64,000 nt of DNA from Pseudanabaena sp. FACHB-2040 (GCF_014696715.1 NZ_JACJQO010000017.1:62001-126000); one strand, 5' to 3'; shown: positions 44,345-53,263, counted from the stretch's first letter. The notes: generated from the sequence alone by a model not told the origin. Program-made: numbers and translations.

Positions 44345-44703
44345 GAACCTCTCCTGCGTCCGCTCTCAACAATCAACTTGTCTCTATATTAACTTTTGCC
44401 CATCGAATAATGGTTTCCTGAGACACAACCCAGGCAAAATTTTCCTTTTTTCAGACAGTTCTGCATAGAAATCCTCGCTGTCGCAGTCTTTTCTCACTGT
44501 CTGCCGGCTGGCCCTGAAGCTTTACCCAAGATGAGAGCCCCGCCCCGGAGTGTTAAGCCCCATAAAGGAACATTAATTCCACCCCAAAACAAAACCCCGG
44601 ATCGAGCTGATCCGGGGTTAACCAAAATGGCAACGAGAGCACACCTCAAAAAGAGGCTTTTCCTTCTGCTCTCTGCCTTACAGCCTCTGCCTCCAAACAA
44701 ACC
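44345..44703. other. Intergenic region with the cluster terminator
   Basis: No protein or RNA gene was accepted. The right half contains the hairpin at 44593-44619 that ends the DUF3181 transcript. The left half should hold the promoter of the 125-aa gene; its AT-rich part (TATATTAACTTTTGC near 44384-44398) is the likely place. Confidence 0.45.
44593..44619 (-). terminator. Rho-independent terminator of the moaC-DUF3181 cluster
   Basis: AACCCCGGATC and GATCCGGGGTT form a perfect 11-bp stem with a 5-nt loop. On the minus strand it is followed by TTGTTTTGG, a U-rich tail. It lies about 85 bases after the DUF3181 stop. Confidence 0.85.
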
Positions 44704-45012
44704 CTAGAGTTTGTCCTGATAATCCTCCAACAGTCGCAGCAGGTCACGCTGAGCAGACGACGGCAGAAATTCAGCCAGAGGCAGCTGACGTCGCCCGCCA
44801 CCGATCGCCACAACCATGCTTTGCAGGGCCTCGCTAATCGCGTTTTCGGACAGGCTGCGGTTTTGCAGCAGGGGATAAAGCCGCTCAGCTAAAGGCGTGT
44901 GCAGCTTGGCATCACGCAAGTACAGGTGCCACTTGGCAATGTCGAGGTAGATATTTTCGCCAATCTCAGCCGCTAGGGCTTCGATCGCTTCTGAAGTCGT
45001 GGAATAAGCCAT
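44704..45012 (-). CDS. DUF3181 family protein
   Basis: The 102-residue protein matches the cyanobacterial DUF3181 pattern: ALAAEIGENIYLDIAKWHLY (about residues 12-31), LRDAKLHTPLAERLYPLL and LPLAEFLPSSAQRDLLRLLE. It is all-helical by appearance and soluble. No function is known. It starts three bases after the stop of the 2TM gene, so the two are surely cotranscribed, and it is the last gene before the terminator at 44593. Confidence 0.88.
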   Translation of the reverse strand: MAYSTTSEAIEALAAEIGENIYLDIAKWHLYLRDAKLHTPLAERLYPLLQNRSLSENAISEALQSMVVAIGGGRRQLPLAEFLPSSAQRDLLRLLEDYQDKL

Positions 45013-45015
45013 AAC

Positions 45016-45297
45016 TCAAGATCCTTTGTTACTCGCAGCATCCTCCTCGGGGGTGTAAGTGCCTGAGTAATCTGCGATCGCAAATACATACACCGCATGA
45101 GCCCCTAACGCTACCAGCCAAATCGGCGTAAACTGGCTCACCCAGGGCACCCACATCGGATCGATCTGATGAAAGAACCACAGCCCTGAGTTGATAGCAG
45201 AAAACACCGCCACATGAATTGCAAAGTTCATCCGGTCATCCAACCGGCGAAAGGCAGGATCGTTACGGTCAGGCTTACGGGGCCAACGAGGGGGCAT
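45016..45297 (-). CDS. 2TM domain membrane protein
   Basis: The 93-residue protein starts with a basic stretch (PPRWPRKPDRNDPAFRRLDD). Two hydrophobic segments follow: FAIHVAVFSAINSGLWFFH (about 25-43) and FTPIWLVALGAHAVYVFAIA (about 56-75). This fits the 2TM domain family (PF13239). The ends are probably cytoplasmic. It lies between moaC and the DUF3181 gene, and its tight spacing to the latter suggests a joint role in the membrane, which is unknown. Confidence 0.82.
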   Translation of the reverse strand: MPPRWPRKPDRNDPAFRRLDDRMNFAIHVAVFSAINSGLWFFHQIDPMWVPWVSQFTPIWLVALGAHAVYVFAIADYSGTYTPEEDAASNKGS

Positions 45298-45334
45298 AGT
45301 TTATTTGTCAGTGATGTCTCCTCTTTTATTGTAC

Positions 45335-45832
45335 TCACGCCCAATACTCCCCCGACTTCCCTCCCGTCTTTTTCAGCAGCCGAATGCCGCCGATCTCCAT
45401 CGACTTCTCTAGGGCTTTGGCCATGTCGTAGAGCGTGAGAGCAGCGACAGAGACAGCGGTGAGGGCTTCCATTTCGACGCCGGTTTCGGCCTTGATTTTG
45501 ACGGTGGCCTGAATCTGGTAGCCGGGTAAGGCGGGATCGGGAGTGATTTCTAGCTCGACTTTTTGAATCGGTAGAGGGTGGCAGAGAGGAATCAGGTTTG
45601 AGGTCTGTTTGGCTGCCATAATGCCAGCGATGCGGGCGGTGCCGAGAACATCGCCTTTAGGGGCATTGCCTGCTTCGATTTGGGCTAGGGTTTGGGGCTG
45701 CATTTTGACGTGGGCGGTTGCGATCGCTTCTCGCACCGTCTGGTCTTTGGCCGAAACGTCTACCATGTGGGCCTGCCCCTGAGCATCAAGATGGCTGAGA
45801 CTGGCGGGAGAATCGGCGTCGGAATGGGTCAT
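45335..45832 (-). CDS. moaC: Cyclic pyranopterin monophosphate synthase
   Basis: MoaC converts 3',8-cyclo-GTP to cyclic pyranopterin monophosphate in molybdenum cofactor synthesis (EC 4.6.1.17). The 165-residue product shows [40 protein letters not shown] with CHPLPIQ (substrate-binding and catalytic His), [20 protein letters not shown] and [15 protein letters not shown], all family hallmarks. The ATG at 45832 with an AGAGA site is preferred over a GTG eleven codons earlier, which lacks a ribosome-binding site. It heads the moaC-2TM-DUF3181 cluster. Confidence 0.96.
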   Translation of the reverse strand: MTHSDADSPASLSHLDAQGQAHMVDVSAKDQTVREAIATAHVKMQPQTLAQIEAGNAPKGDVLGTARIAGIMAAKQTSNLIPLCHPLPIQKVELEITPDPALPGYQIQATVKIKAETGVEMEALTAVSVAALTLYDMAKALEKSMEIGGIRLLKKTGGKSGEYWA

Positions 45833-45897
45833 GACAAAATCTCTCAGAAAAACCTTTTGGGCCACGGAAATTGTATGTTATGATAAGGAGCCGATGA

Positions 45898-45971
45898 GGG
45901 CGTGTAGCTCAGTGGACTAGAGCACGTGGCTACGGACCACGGTGTCGGGGGTTCGAATCCCTCCTCGCCCG
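45898..45971 (+). tRNA. tRNA-Arg (anticodon ACG)
   Basis: The 74-nt gene has the acceptor arm GGGCGTG/CTCGCCC (one T-T mismatch), D-arm TAGCTCAGTGGACTAGAGCA, anticodon stem CGTGG/CCACG with loop CTACGGA giving ACG, a short variable loop and the T-arm with loop TTCGAAT. The discriminator is G and CCA is not encoded. ACG is the anticodon edited to ICG by TadA to read CGN arginine codons. A terminator follows at 45995. Confidence 0.95.
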
Positions 45972-45994
45972 TTACAACCTGAATTGATAGTGCT

Positions 45995-46029
45995 AATGCC
46001 AGAGGTCATCTTGACGCTCTGGCATTTTC
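45995..46029 (+). terminator. Terminator of the tRNA-Arg gene
   Basis: AATGCCAGAG and CTCTGGCATT form a perfect 10-bp stem with a 12-nt loop, followed by TTCATT. It begins 24 bases after the tRNA. Confidence 0.8.
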
Positions 46030-46115
46030 ATTGTGCAAAGAAATGCCATTCAGCAACGCTAAAAGCCTATCCCCACTCTGAGGGGTGCATAGGGCTGAGG
46101 CGCGGTTCAGGCTTT

Positions 46116-46194
46116 TGTAGGCAAAGGGCAATAGCCCGTGCCCATCTTTAGCGGCCCATGCTGTGATGGGCACGGGCTATTGCCCATCCTACAG
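46116..46194. repeat. Long hairpin repeat (GGCAATAGCCCGTGCCCAT type)
   Basis: GGCAATAGCCCGTGCCCAT is exactly inverted about 15 bases later, and the element has GTAGG/CCTAC-type outer ends (TGTAGG...ATCCTACAG). It looks like a MITE-type or REP-like element. A shorter related copy with GATGGGC/GCCCATCCTAC lies at 48443. The whole gap between the tRNA terminator and the MFS gene (46030-46231) is filled by this and an AAAAGCCT/AGGCTTTT pair. Confidence 0.75.
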
Positions 46195-46231
46195 TTCTGG
46201 TGGGCCTGGATAAACTCAAGTCCCTCAAAAA

Positions 46232-47524
46232 CTACGGATCTACGGAATACACATCCTGCCCCCGACTCAGCGAAAACCGCAGCGAGTGCAGCAAGTCCTT
46301 GCTAGAAGTCGTCACAAAAATTGCTACCCCCAGCAGAGTCATTATTCCAGAGAGGCCAAAGATTCCCCGGTAGCTCAGCAGGTCAGCAATACCGCCAAAG
46401 ATCGGCCCAGCTAAAGCAATCCCCACATCAAAACCGACCATCACCAGGCCAAAGATGCGGCCTCGCTCATCCGGGTGAGATCGATCGCCCATCAGCGCTG
46501 CGATCATGGGGATTAGAGTGCCGCCTGCAGCCCCTTGGAGCAGCCCCGCCAGCAAAAACATGGGCGCTGTGCGAGCCGTCCAGAAGACCAGCATAGCCAC
46601 CGTGTAAAGCGCCAAGCTCACCGTGATGAAGCGCCCTCGACCATAACGGTCAGATGCCCGCCCCACCAGCAGGCGACTGCCGAAGCTGGCCATTGCAGAG
46701 GCAGCATAAATCAGGCCCACATTCAGGCTAATTCCGGCCTCGCGCACATAGAGCGGGATAAAGGTGCTGATTGTGCCAAAGGCTAGACCCACCAGCAGCA
46801 GGATAATAGCTGGGGTGCGAACGCGGGGCGTCCAGAGCAGCCGCCAAAAAAGTTGGGGCTGTCCACCCGCCGCCACAGCAGGACTAGGCTCGTAAGTTTC
46901 CTGAATCTGGCTAATCAGCACCAAGCCGACGATACCCAAAATGCCCATGGTCAGGAATGCCCAAAAGAAGCCCGACCCTTCGTAGAGAAAGCCGCCTAGG
47001 GCAGGTCCCAACGCCAGACCAATCGGGTTGACCAAGCTCATGTAGCCAATCAACTCACCCCGATTAGCGGGCGGAGAAATATCGACGACCAGAGCACTGT
47101 AGGCTACGACAAAAGCAGCAATGCTAAGACCGTGAAAGGCCCGGATCAGCATCATCGCCAGCAGGGAAAAGTCTACGGCAACGGGCAGCCCAAACAGGAA
47201 GACCTGAGTTGTGTAGTGGGGCAGGCTTTGCACCAGTAGGTAGCCGAAGGGGGCAATTGCGATCGCAACCAACCCAATAATTAGCACCAGCTTGCGCCCC
47301 TTCACATCGGCCAGCCGCGACAGGCTAGGTCGGGCCAGCAGCAGCCCAACGGCAAAAGAGGCCATAACGATACCAATTTGCTGGCCGCTGGCCCCCAGTG
47401 TTTCGATAAACAGGGGCAGGGTGGGCAGCAGCCCGGCCAGCCCCGCCCAAAAACACAGGCCCGCCGCAAACAGCAACAGCAACTCCCGCCGCAGGGCTGG
47501 ACTAAAGGTTGTGAAGATTCTCAA
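46232..47524 (-). CDS. MFS transporter
   Basis: The 430-residue protein has about twelve hydrophobic segments and the layout of the major facilitator superfamily (drug:H+ antiporter DHA1-like). The loop between helices 2 and 3 reads RPSLSRLADVKGRKLVLIIG (GxLaDrxGRrxxl-type motif A), and the second half has the related RLLVGRASDRYGRGRFITVS. A central cytoplasmic loop is ISQIQETYEPSPAVAAGGQP. It is predicted to be an inner-membrane exporter of a small compound; the substrate cannot be read from sequence. The gene is divergent from the DUF1643 gene. Confidence 0.9.
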   Translation of the reverse strand: MRIFTTFSPALRRELLLLFAAGLCFWAGLAGLLPTLPLFIETLGASGQQIGIVMASFAVGLLLARPSLSRLADVKGRKLVLIIGLVAIAIAPFGYLLVQSLPHYTTQVFLFGLPVAVDFSLLAMMLIRAFHGLSIAAFVVAYSALVVDISPPANRGELIGYMSLVNPIGLALGPALGGFLYEGSGFFWAFLTMGILGIVGLVLISQIQETYEPSPAVAAGGQPQLFWRLLWTPRVRTPAIILLLVGLAFGTISTFIPLYVREAGISLNVGLIYAASAMASFGSRLLVGRASDRYGRGRFITVSLALYTVAMLVFWTARTAPMFLLAGLLQGAAGGTLIPMIAALMGDRSHPDERGRIFGLVMVGFDVGIALAGPIFGGIADLLSYRGIFGLSGIMTLLGVAIFVTTSSKDLLHSLRFSLSRGQDVYSVDP

Positions 47525-47644
47525 GGTCGCTCAACTCCTGGCAGGGCATCCTGTTCCAATAGGAGTAGGAGAGTTGTTTCCGGCTCACGACGCTCCCCTA
47601 TCCATACTGGAATTGTAAACATTCGTTGCAGAATTGGTAGCCCA

Positions 47645-48151
47645 GTGTACGGAACGGCCTGCTTTGACACCAGCGGCACCTATCGCTACACCCTCAGCCG
47701 CAGGTGGGATGAGGCCAGACCAACCATCGCCTTTGTCATGCTCAACCCGAGTCAGGCCAACGATGCCTACAACGACCCAACGATCCGGCGATGCATTGGT
47801 TTAGCACAGCAGTGGGGCTACGGCAGGTTGGAGGTGGTCAACCTGTTTGCCTACTGCAGCGCCCATCCTCGCGATCTAACCCAGGTCAAAGACCCAATCG
47901 GGCCAGAGAATGACCAGTATCTTCTTTCTACCTGTGAGCAGGCGGAGCGAGTCTTGCTGGCCTGGGGCAACTGGGGCAGCCGGCTAGGTCGCGATCGCAC
48001 CGTCCTCACTCTCTTAGAACCGCACTGGGTGAAGTGTTGCTCGCTAGGGCTGAACCAAACCGGCCTGCCCCGGCATCCTCTCTATGTCAAGCGAGACAGC
48101 CAGCTCCTGCCCTGGCAGCTTATTGGGACAGGCGTTGACGCAGCCCTTTAA
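47645..48151 (+). CDS. DUF1643 family protein
   Basis: The protein has the DUF1643 pattern: YRYTLSRRWDEARPTIAFVM, LNPSQANDAYNDPTIRRCIG (about residues 28-47 of the chosen product), LAQQWGYGRLEVVNLFAYCS, DPIGPENDQYLL and LAWGNWG. The family is of unknown function and is often carried by mobile or phage-like DNA. No ATG precedes the domain in frame. GTG 47645 (VYGTACFDTSG) is chosen as the first plausible start, so the true start may be a few codons upstream. Its end overlaps the convergent Uma2 remnant by 32 bp. Confidence 0.8.
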   Translation: MYGTACFDTSGTYRYTLSRRWDEARPTIAFVMLNPSQANDAYNDPTIRRCIGLAQQWGYGRLEVVNLFAYCSAHPRDLTQVKDPIGPENDQYLLSTCEQAERVLLAWGNWGSRLGRDRTVLTLLEPHWVKCCSLGLNQTGLPRHPLYVKRDSQLLPWQLIGTGVDAAL

Positions 48152-48440
48152 GCATGGTGCTAGTGCCTTCTGTAAAAGCCTGCTGCACCAGTTGAGGAAT
48201 CAGCTCCCTCACATCCAAAGAGGGAAAGGTGGAGCTGGCCGAAGATTCTGCATATTCGCCTGATTGCAAAACGTAGACTCTCAGCCTGCCTTCTTCGTAA
48301 ATCCAGACCTCAGGTACGCCCATGACTTCATACACGTCAAGGGTTGTCCTGGAGGTCACATCAGCTTCGATTGCTAGATCGGGTGGGGGGTCGCTCTCGT
48401 GGTTTAGGCGCATGCGATCGCACATCAGCACCGCAAGCAC
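48120..48440 (-). pseudogene. Uma2-family (DUF820) nuclease-fold gene, N-terminally truncated
   Basis: The 106-codon frame keeps the C-terminal half of a Uma2 protein: DPPPDLAIEADVTSRTTLDV (about residues 18-37), VPEVWIYEEGRLRVYVLQSG and FPSLDVRELIPQLVQQAF. Uma2 proteins have a restriction-endonuclease-like fold and are about 190 residues long, so some 80-90 residues are missing at the front, including the first active-site acid. A hairpin repeat begins three bases upstream of the frame at 48443. Beyond it a short frame again reads ELIPQRLQKAF, like a Uma2 tail. The region is probably a decayed Uma2 locus rather than an active gene. Confidence 0.7.
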
Positions 48441-48442
48441 TT

Positions 48443-48484
48443 GTAGCCTTCAAAGATGGGCACGCTCTGCTTCGCCCATCCTAC
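48443..48484. repeat. Short hairpin repeat next to the Uma2 remnant
   Basis: GTAGCCTTCAAAGATGGGC and GCCCATCCTAC pair imperfectly. It is a short relative of the element at 46116 and lies exactly where the Uma2 gene is cut off. Confidence 0.5.
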
Positions 48485-48551
48485 AAGACTGAAAAGCCTT
48501 CTGCAGCCGTTGGGGGATCAGTTCGGGTTCCGAGTTTCCGTCTCGATAGCG

Positions 48552-48953
48552 TTACCGATCTGGCCCATCGTCCTCATAGCGGGGCAGGGAATCCTGCAGT
48601 TTGAACCAGGAAAGCTGGGTGTTAATCCAAACATGATATTCAGGCAAAACCGCTTCCGGATCGTCTAGCGACAGCGAGTTGATATCTACCTCATCGCTAT
48701 CGGGGCGGCGAAAGGTGACCTGAGTGCCACAGGTCGGGCAGAAATAGCGAATGCCTCGGGGGGAAGACTCAAAGGCTGAGGGGTTTCCCCGAGTGAAAGC
48801 AAATCCAGCAGCCGGAACGGAAATCCAAACAACGGCAGGAGCCCCACAGGTGCCCTGGCAAATTCGGCAGTGGCAGTAGCCCGCATCAATGACGGGGGCT
48901 GTGCTGAGATAGCGCACCGCTCCGCAAAAACAGCCGCCTACTAGTTCAGTCAT
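48552..48953 (-). CDS. GFA family (glutathione-dependent formaldehyde-activating type) zinc protein
   Basis: The 133-residue protein has the full GFA/CENP-V zinc pattern: GCFCGAVRY (residues 7-15), CHCRICQG (27-34) and FCPTCGT (71-77). The seven or so cysteines bind two zinc ions. The founding member joins glutathione to formaldehyde, but most relatives have no proven reaction. Its ATG overlaps the cupin stop by four bases (ATGA), so the two are translationally coupled. It ends 68 bp before the Uma2-like remnant. Confidence 0.9.
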   Translation of the reverse strand: MTELVGGCFCGAVRYLSTAPVIDAGYCHCRICQGTCGAPAVVWISVPAAGFAFTRGNPSAFESSPRGIRYFCPTCGTQVTFRRPDSDEVDINSLSLDDPEAVLPEYHVWINTQLSWFKLQDSLPRYEDDGPDR

Positions 48954-49459
48954 TTAGAACCGCTATCCTCTAAATCGACATAATCCCGGTTTTCTCCGGC
49001 CCTGTACATTCGCTTGCCCAGCCTGGGGTAGTCGCAGATGTCATACTCCAGCCGCATACCGCCCACCAAGTAAACCAGATCCTCGTCATAAGGGTTTCGC
49101 AAGCTGTGGGCGACTCCCTTGGCTGCAAAGCCCAGAAAATCTCCTGGCCCCACAGTAAAGGTTTCTTCTCCAATATCAGCCTCGCCCCGGCCCGACAGAA
49201 CATAGATAAACTCCTCCTCTAGCTGATGCACATGCTGCTCGGTGGAATTGTGACCGGGAGCCACGCGCACCCAATGCACCCCAATATGGTGAAAGCCCAC
49301 GACATCGCCTAAAGACTTTGTCTGACGGATTGCTCTAGGATTGAGGGGATGAACAAAGACCTGCTCTGGCATCTGGGCAATGGCGTCAGCAGTGAGCAGG
49401 GGATGGGGTAAGGTGTTATCTCCGGGGGTCATATTGGCTGCCTGGATGACGGTGTTCAC
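48950..49459 (-). CDS. Cupin domain protein
   Basis: The 169-residue protein has a single cupin barrel. Motif 1 is WVRVAPGHNSTEQHVHQLEE then EFIYVLSGRGEADIG (about residues 63-97), with the metal-type His-x-His and Glu. Motif 2 is VGPGDFLGFAAKGVAHSLRN (about 103-122). Many such proteins bind sugars, acids or metals; the substrate is unknown. The start may be GTG 49459 or ATG 49432 (MTPGDNTLPHP); neither has a strong ribosome-binding site. It is coupled to the GFA gene and divergent from argS. Confidence 0.85.
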   Translation of the reverse strand: MNTVIQAANMTPGDNTLPHPLLTADAIAQMPEQVFVHPLNPRAIRQTKSLGDVVGFHHIGVHWVRVAPGHNSTEQHVHQLEEEFIYVLSGRGEADIGEETFTVGPGDFLGFAAKGVAHSLRNPYDEDLVYLVGGMRLEYDICDYPRLGKRMYRAGENRDYVDLEDSGSK

Positions 49460-49498
49460 AACTGTAATCGAGAGTTTTAGTAAAGCGGACGCTAATCC

Positions 49499-51256
49499 AT
49501 GAAAGCTGCGATCGCAACCCTAGAAGCCCGGCTCAAGCAAGCTCTGGTAGCGGCCTTTGGCCCCGACCTAGCAGGGGCTGACCCCATGCTGGTGCCCGCC
49601 AGCAATCCTAAGTTTGGCGACTTTCAGGCCAATGGTGCCCTATCGTTGGCCAGGCAGCTGAAGGATAAACCGCGTGCGATCGCAGAAAAAATCCTGGCCC
49701 ACCTCGACGTCAGCGATCTGTGTGAACCGCCAGAAATAGCGGGCCCTGGCTTTATTAACCTGCGCCTCAAAACTGAGTATTTAGAACACCAGCTCAAGGC
49801 TATCCAGGGCAGCGATCGGCTCGGCGTAGAACCGGCCAAGCAGCCACAGAAGGTGATTGTAGACTTCTCCAGCCCCAACATTGCCAAAGAGATGCACGTG
49901 GGCCACCTGCGCTCTACCATCATTGGCGACTCGATTGCGCGGGTGCTGGAGTTTATGGGCCACGATGTGCTGCGGCTCAACCACGTCGGCGACTGGGGCA
50001 CCCAGTTCGGCATGCTAATCACGCACCTCAAAGAGTCATCCCCAGAGGCGCTGACCTCGCCAGAATCTGTGGATATGGGCGATCTCGTGGCCTTTTACAA
50101 AGAGGCCAAAAAGCGCTTTGACGAAGATGACGCCTTCAAAACCCGCTCCCGCGAGGCCGTGGTAGCGCTTCAGTCAGGCGATGAAGCCGCCCGCACAGCC
50201 TGGAATGCCCTTTGTGAGCAGTCTCGCAGAGAGTTCCAGAAAATTTATGACCGGCTCGATATTCGCATTGAGGAGCGGGGTGAGTCCTTTTACAATTCCC
50301 TGCTGCCTGCCGTAGTGCGAGACTTAGAAGACCTGGGTTTGCTGGTAGAAAACCAGGGTGCCAAGGTTGTTTTTGCCGAAGGCTTCATTAATAAGGACGG
50401 CGATCCGCTGCCCCTGATCATTCAAAAATCTGATGGCGGTTACAACTATGCCACCACCGATTTGGCCGCAGTTCGCCAGCGCACCGATAAGGAAGGCGCT
50501 AATCGAGTCGTTTACGTAGTAGATGCAGGCCAGTCCAACCACTTCGAGCAGGTGTTTCAGGTGGCCGAGAAGGCTGGCTGGGTGCCGGAAAATGTTGAGC
50601 TGATCCACGTTCCCTTTGGCGTGGTGCAGGGCGAAGACGGCAAGAAGTTTAAGACCCGCTCCGGCGAAACGGTGCGGCTTAAGGATCTGCTGGATGAAGC
50701 AGTCGAGCGCGCCCAGGCAGATATGAACAGCCGAATTCAGGCAGAAAGTCGGGAGGAGTCGCCAGAGTTTGTTCAAGATGTCGCTGAGAAGGTGGGCATT
50801 GGCGCAGTCAAGTACTCAGACCTGAGCCAAAACCGCACCAGCAACTACATCTTTAGCTACGACAAAATGCTGGCCCTCCAAGGCAACACCGCGCCCTACA
50901 TGCTCTATGCCTACGTGCGGGTGCGAGGCATTAGCCGTAGGGGCGGCATTGATTTCGAGCACCTGCCCCCCGATGCCACGGTGCATCTAGAAGACGAGGC
51001 CGAGTTTGCCCTGGCCCGACACCTGCTCCAGCTCGATGAAGTGTTAGAGGAAGTCGCCAAAGAACTCTTCCCTAACCGGCTGTGCCAGTACCTGTTTGAG
51101 CTGAGCCAGAAGTTCAACCAGTTCTATGACCGGTGCTCGGTGCTCCAGGCCGAGGAGCCTCAACGCACCTCTCGGCTCATTCTCTGCGATTTGACCGCCC
51201 GCACCCTAAAGCTGGGCCTGTCGCTCCTGGGAATTCAGGTGCTGGAACGGATGTAG
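49499..51256 (+). CDS. argS: Arginyl-tRNA synthetase
   Basis: ArgRS charges tRNA-Arg with arginine (EC 6.1.1.19). The 585-residue class I enzyme has an N-terminal Add-1 domain (about 1-110), the HIGH-type motif HVGH in [20 protein letters not shown], and the catalytic core through [11 protein letters not shown] and [14 protein letters not shown]. The KMSKS-like loop is [20 protein letters not shown]. The C-terminal helical DALR domain (about 460-585) contains [19 protein letters not shown] and ends [10 protein letters not shown], the usual ArgRS terminus. The matching tRNA-Arg(ACG) gene is 3.6 kb away, probably by chance. Confidence 0.97.
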   Translation: MKAAIATLEARLKQALVAAFGPDLAGADPMLVPASNPKFGDFQANGALSLARQLKDKPRAIAEKILAHLDVSDLCEPPEIAGPGFINLRLKTEYLEHQLKAIQGSDRLGVEPAKQPQKVIVDFSSPNIAKEMHVGHLRSTIIGDSIARVLEFMGHDVLRLNHVGDWGTQFGMLITHLKESSPEALTSPESVDMGDLVAFYKEAKKRFDEDDAFKTRSREAVVALQSGDEAARTAWNALCEQSRREFQKIYDRLDIRIEERGESFYNSLLPAVVRDLEDLGLLVENQGAKVVFAEGFINKDGDPLPLIIQKSDGGYNYATTDLAAVRQRTDKEGANRVVYVVDAGQSNHFEQVFQVAEKAGWVPENVELIHVPFGVVQGEDGKKFKTRSGETVRLKDLLDEAVERAQADMNSRIQAESREESPEFVQDVAEKVGIGAVKYSDLSQNRTSNYIFSYDKMLALQGNTAPYMLYAYVRVRGISRRGGIDFEHLPPDATVHLEDEAEFALARHLLQLDEVLEEVAKELFPNRLCQYLFELSQKFNQFYDRCSVLQAEEPQRTSRLILCDLTARTLKLGLSLLGIQVLERM

Positions 51257-51345
51257 TCCCTCGGTTCGGTTCCCCTACCCTAGGCCCTATATCGGGGGGG
51301 AACCAAACCAGATAGGATGAAAAGCATGTTTTTGCATTGAGGCCC

Positions 51346-51375
51346 GCCCCAAGCAGCCCCAAGCAGCCCCAAGCA
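51346..51375. repeat. Triplicated 10-bp unit between argS and accD
   Basis: GCCCCAAGCA occurs three times in direct tandem about 35 bp before the accD ATG. Its position in the accD leader could affect spacing of regulatory elements, but no function is evident. Confidence 0.6.
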
Positions 51376-51408
51376 GCATTGGTTGTTTCTTAAGTATCCC
51401 TCTTTAAA

Positions 51409-52335
51409 ATGTCCCTGTTTGATTGGTTTGCCAACCGACGAAAATCTGGTCCGATCAGCGAAGAGCGCCAAGAGCGTGAGATTGCCGATGGACTATGGAC
51501 CAAGTGTGAATCCTGCGGCGTTCTCACCTACACCAAGGATCTGCGGGCCAACCAGTGGGTCTGTGGGGACTGCGGCCATCACCACAGGATTTTCAGCGAA
51601 GAGCGCATTCGCCAGCTGATTGATGCCGACACCTGGCAGCCGCTAGACACTCAGCTTTCTCCTAAAGACCCCCTGCGGTTTCGCGATCGCAAAGCTTACG
51701 CCGACCGCATTCGAGAAACCCAAAACAAAACTCAGCTGCCCGATGCCGTCCAGACCGGAGTAGGCGAGATGGAAGGCCAGTCCGTGGCTCTAGGAGTGAT
51801 GGACTTTCGTTTTATGGGCGGCAGCATGGGCTCGGTCGTGGGCGAAAAGCTGACCCGCATGATCGAGCGCGGCACCGAAGAAGGCCGCGCCGTGGTGATT
51901 GTCTGCGCTTCCGGCGGCGCAAGAATGCAGGAAGGCATGCTCAGCCTGATGCAGATGGCCAAAATCTCAGGGGCGCTGCACCGGCACCAAGAAGCCCGAC
52001 TGCTGTTTGTGCCAGTGCTGACCCACCCGACTACTGGAGGCGTCACTGCTAGCTTTGCCATGCTAGGCGACATCATCGTGGCAGAACCGAAGGCCACCAT
52101 CGGCTTTGCCGGACGGCGGGTAGTCGAGCAAACCCTGCGCGAGAAGTTGCCCGACGATTTCCAGACCGCTGAGTATCTGCTCAATCACGGTTTTGTCGAT
52201 GTCATTGTGCCGCGCACCCAGCTCAAGCAGACCCTGGCTCAGCTGATTGGCCTGCACCAGCCCCACAGCAGCCCCATCGGCCATATAGCTAGTCCAGCTT
52301 CAGCCCCTACGGTCGGTCTGGCTAGCTCTATCTGA
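51409..52335 (+). CDS. accD: Acetyl-CoA carboxylase carboxyltransferase subunit beta
   Basis: AccD, with AccA, transfers the carboxyl group from biotin to acetyl-CoA, giving malonyl-CoA for fatty acid synthesis. The 308-residue protein starts [13 protein letters not shown], then shows the Cys4 zinc ribbon CESCGVL...CGDCGHH (about residues 33-58) and the carboxyltransferase crotonase fold. The latter includes [60 protein letters not shown] and [18 protein letters not shown] variable tail (after about 285) rich in Ser, Pro and Ala ends the protein. It begins about 150 bp downstream of argS. Confidence 0.97.
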   Translation: MSLFDWFANRRKSGPISEERQEREIADGLWTKCESCGVLTYTKDLRANQWVCGDCGHHHRIFSEERIRQLIDADTWQPLDTQLSPKDPLRFRDRKAYADRIRETQNKTQLPDAVQTGVGEMEGQSVALGVMDFRFMGGSMGSVVGEKLTRMIERGTEEGRAVVIVCASGGARMQEGMLSLMQMAKISGALHRHQEARLLFVPVLTHPTTGGVTASFAMLGDIIVAEPKATIGFAGRRVVEQTLREKLPDDFQTAEYLLNHGFVDVIVPRTQLKQTLAQLIGLHQPHSSPIGHIASPASAPTVGLASSI

Positions 52336-52526
52336 GTTTGTCTGAGTTCTATCTGAGTGCTTTTACTCAGTCGGTCAAACGCTATCAGGCCAAGAAGTCA
52401 GCGCATTCTGGAATACTTTGGGAATGGTACCCTTCGGTGGCATGATATTCATACTAGAGTGACTCATTCGATTGAGTCAGGCTGTGTTGAAAGTCCAAAC
52501 CGAGCCATCTATTTTCGAGGAGAACC

Positions 52527-53027
52527 ATGCTGAAGAGATGCATTTGGCTTGTTGCGATCGCACTCTTCTTTGTCAGCCACCTGGTGATGGGTGATGCGAT
52601 CGCGGCAGAGCTGGATGAAGCGACTCGCACTATTAAGCTCAACCCAGAGGGTGACACGTTAGTGCTGTCCCTGGAGCAAGTCGCCCGGGGTCGTAAACAA
52701 TTTAACTATGCTTGTGGCACCTGTCACGTAGGCGGCATTACCAAGACCAACCCCACCGTCGGTCTCGATCCAGAGACTTTAGCCGGTGCTTTGCCTCCCC
52801 GTGACAACGTCGATGCCCTAGTAGACTACCTGAAGAATCCAACCACCTACGACGGGCAAGAAGACATTTCTCGTCTTCACCCCAGCACCAAGAGCGCCGA
52901 CATCTTCCCCAAGATGCGTAGCTTTACCGAAGAAGACCTGGTTGCAATATCAGGCCACATCCTGCTTCAACCCCAAGTCGTCGGCGACATGTGGGGCGCT
53001 GGTAAGACCCGCTTCTCTGCTCCCTAA
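52527..53027 (+). CDS. psbV: Cytochrome c-550, extrinsic photosystem II subunit
   Basis: PsbV binds the lumenal face of photosystem II and protects the oxygen-evolving cluster. The 166-residue precursor has a signal peptide (CIWLVAIALFFVSHLVMGDA; cut near AIA-AEL). The mature part shows ELDEATRTIKLNPEGDTLVL, the heme site CGTCH (residues about 63-67, His as proximal ligand), then NPTTYDGQEDISRLHPSTKS with the distal His and SFTEEDLVAISGHILLQP. The overall pattern fits PsbV rather than cytochrome c6. GAGGAG lies seven bases before ATG. petE follows on the same strand after about 235 bp with its own promoter. Confidence 0.96.
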   Translation: MLKRCIWLVAIALFFVSHLVMGDAIAAELDEATRTIKLNPEGDTLVLSLEQVARGRKQFNYACGTCHVGGITKTNPTVGLDPETLAGALPPRDNVDALVDYLKNPTTYDGQEDISRLHPSTKSADIFPKMRSFTEEDLVAISGHILLQPQVVGDMWGAGKTRFSAP

Positions 53028-53128
53028 CCAACTTGCTAAGCTCTTCCTGTCATAGGGAGAGCTTGTCGCTTAGAATAGGGACGACTTTGGGAATAACCTG
53101 TGAGCTTACTGCCGGTCTATCAAGACTC

Positions 53129-53175
53129 AGCCAAACCCAGTCCCTAGCGGACTTCACAGTTTGGCTTGATATAAT
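53129..53175 (+). promoter_or_regulatory. petE promoter with overlapping inverted repeat
   Basis: An extended -10 element, TGATATAAT (TATAAT at 53170-53175, TG at 53167-53168), lies about 90 bp before petE. An 8-bp inverted repeat, AGCCAAAC (53129-53136) and GTTTGGCT (53159-53166), ends directly before it. No -35 of good match is seen, so an activator or repressor at the repeat is plausible. In other cyanobacteria petE responds to copper through the BlaI-type repressor PetR; whether this site is related is unknown. Confidence 0.5.
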
Positions 53176-53263
53176 CGCCTGGTAGAAAAAACGGTTTTAA
53201 TCCGAGATAGAATACTGTCTCAGAAACCTGCGAACTGGAGAAATTCGCCTTTAGAGGTTCATT

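Noticed and set aside
44494-44700. Minus-strand 68-aa frame after the DUF3181 gene
   Set aside because: It covers the terminator hairpin at 44593-44619 and has the composition of non-coding sequence.
47378-47644. An N-terminal extension of the DUF1643 protein starting at 47378
   Set aside because: It runs antisense through the MFS gene and gives a low-complexity Gln/Arg/Pro-rich sequence, so the start is placed downstream.
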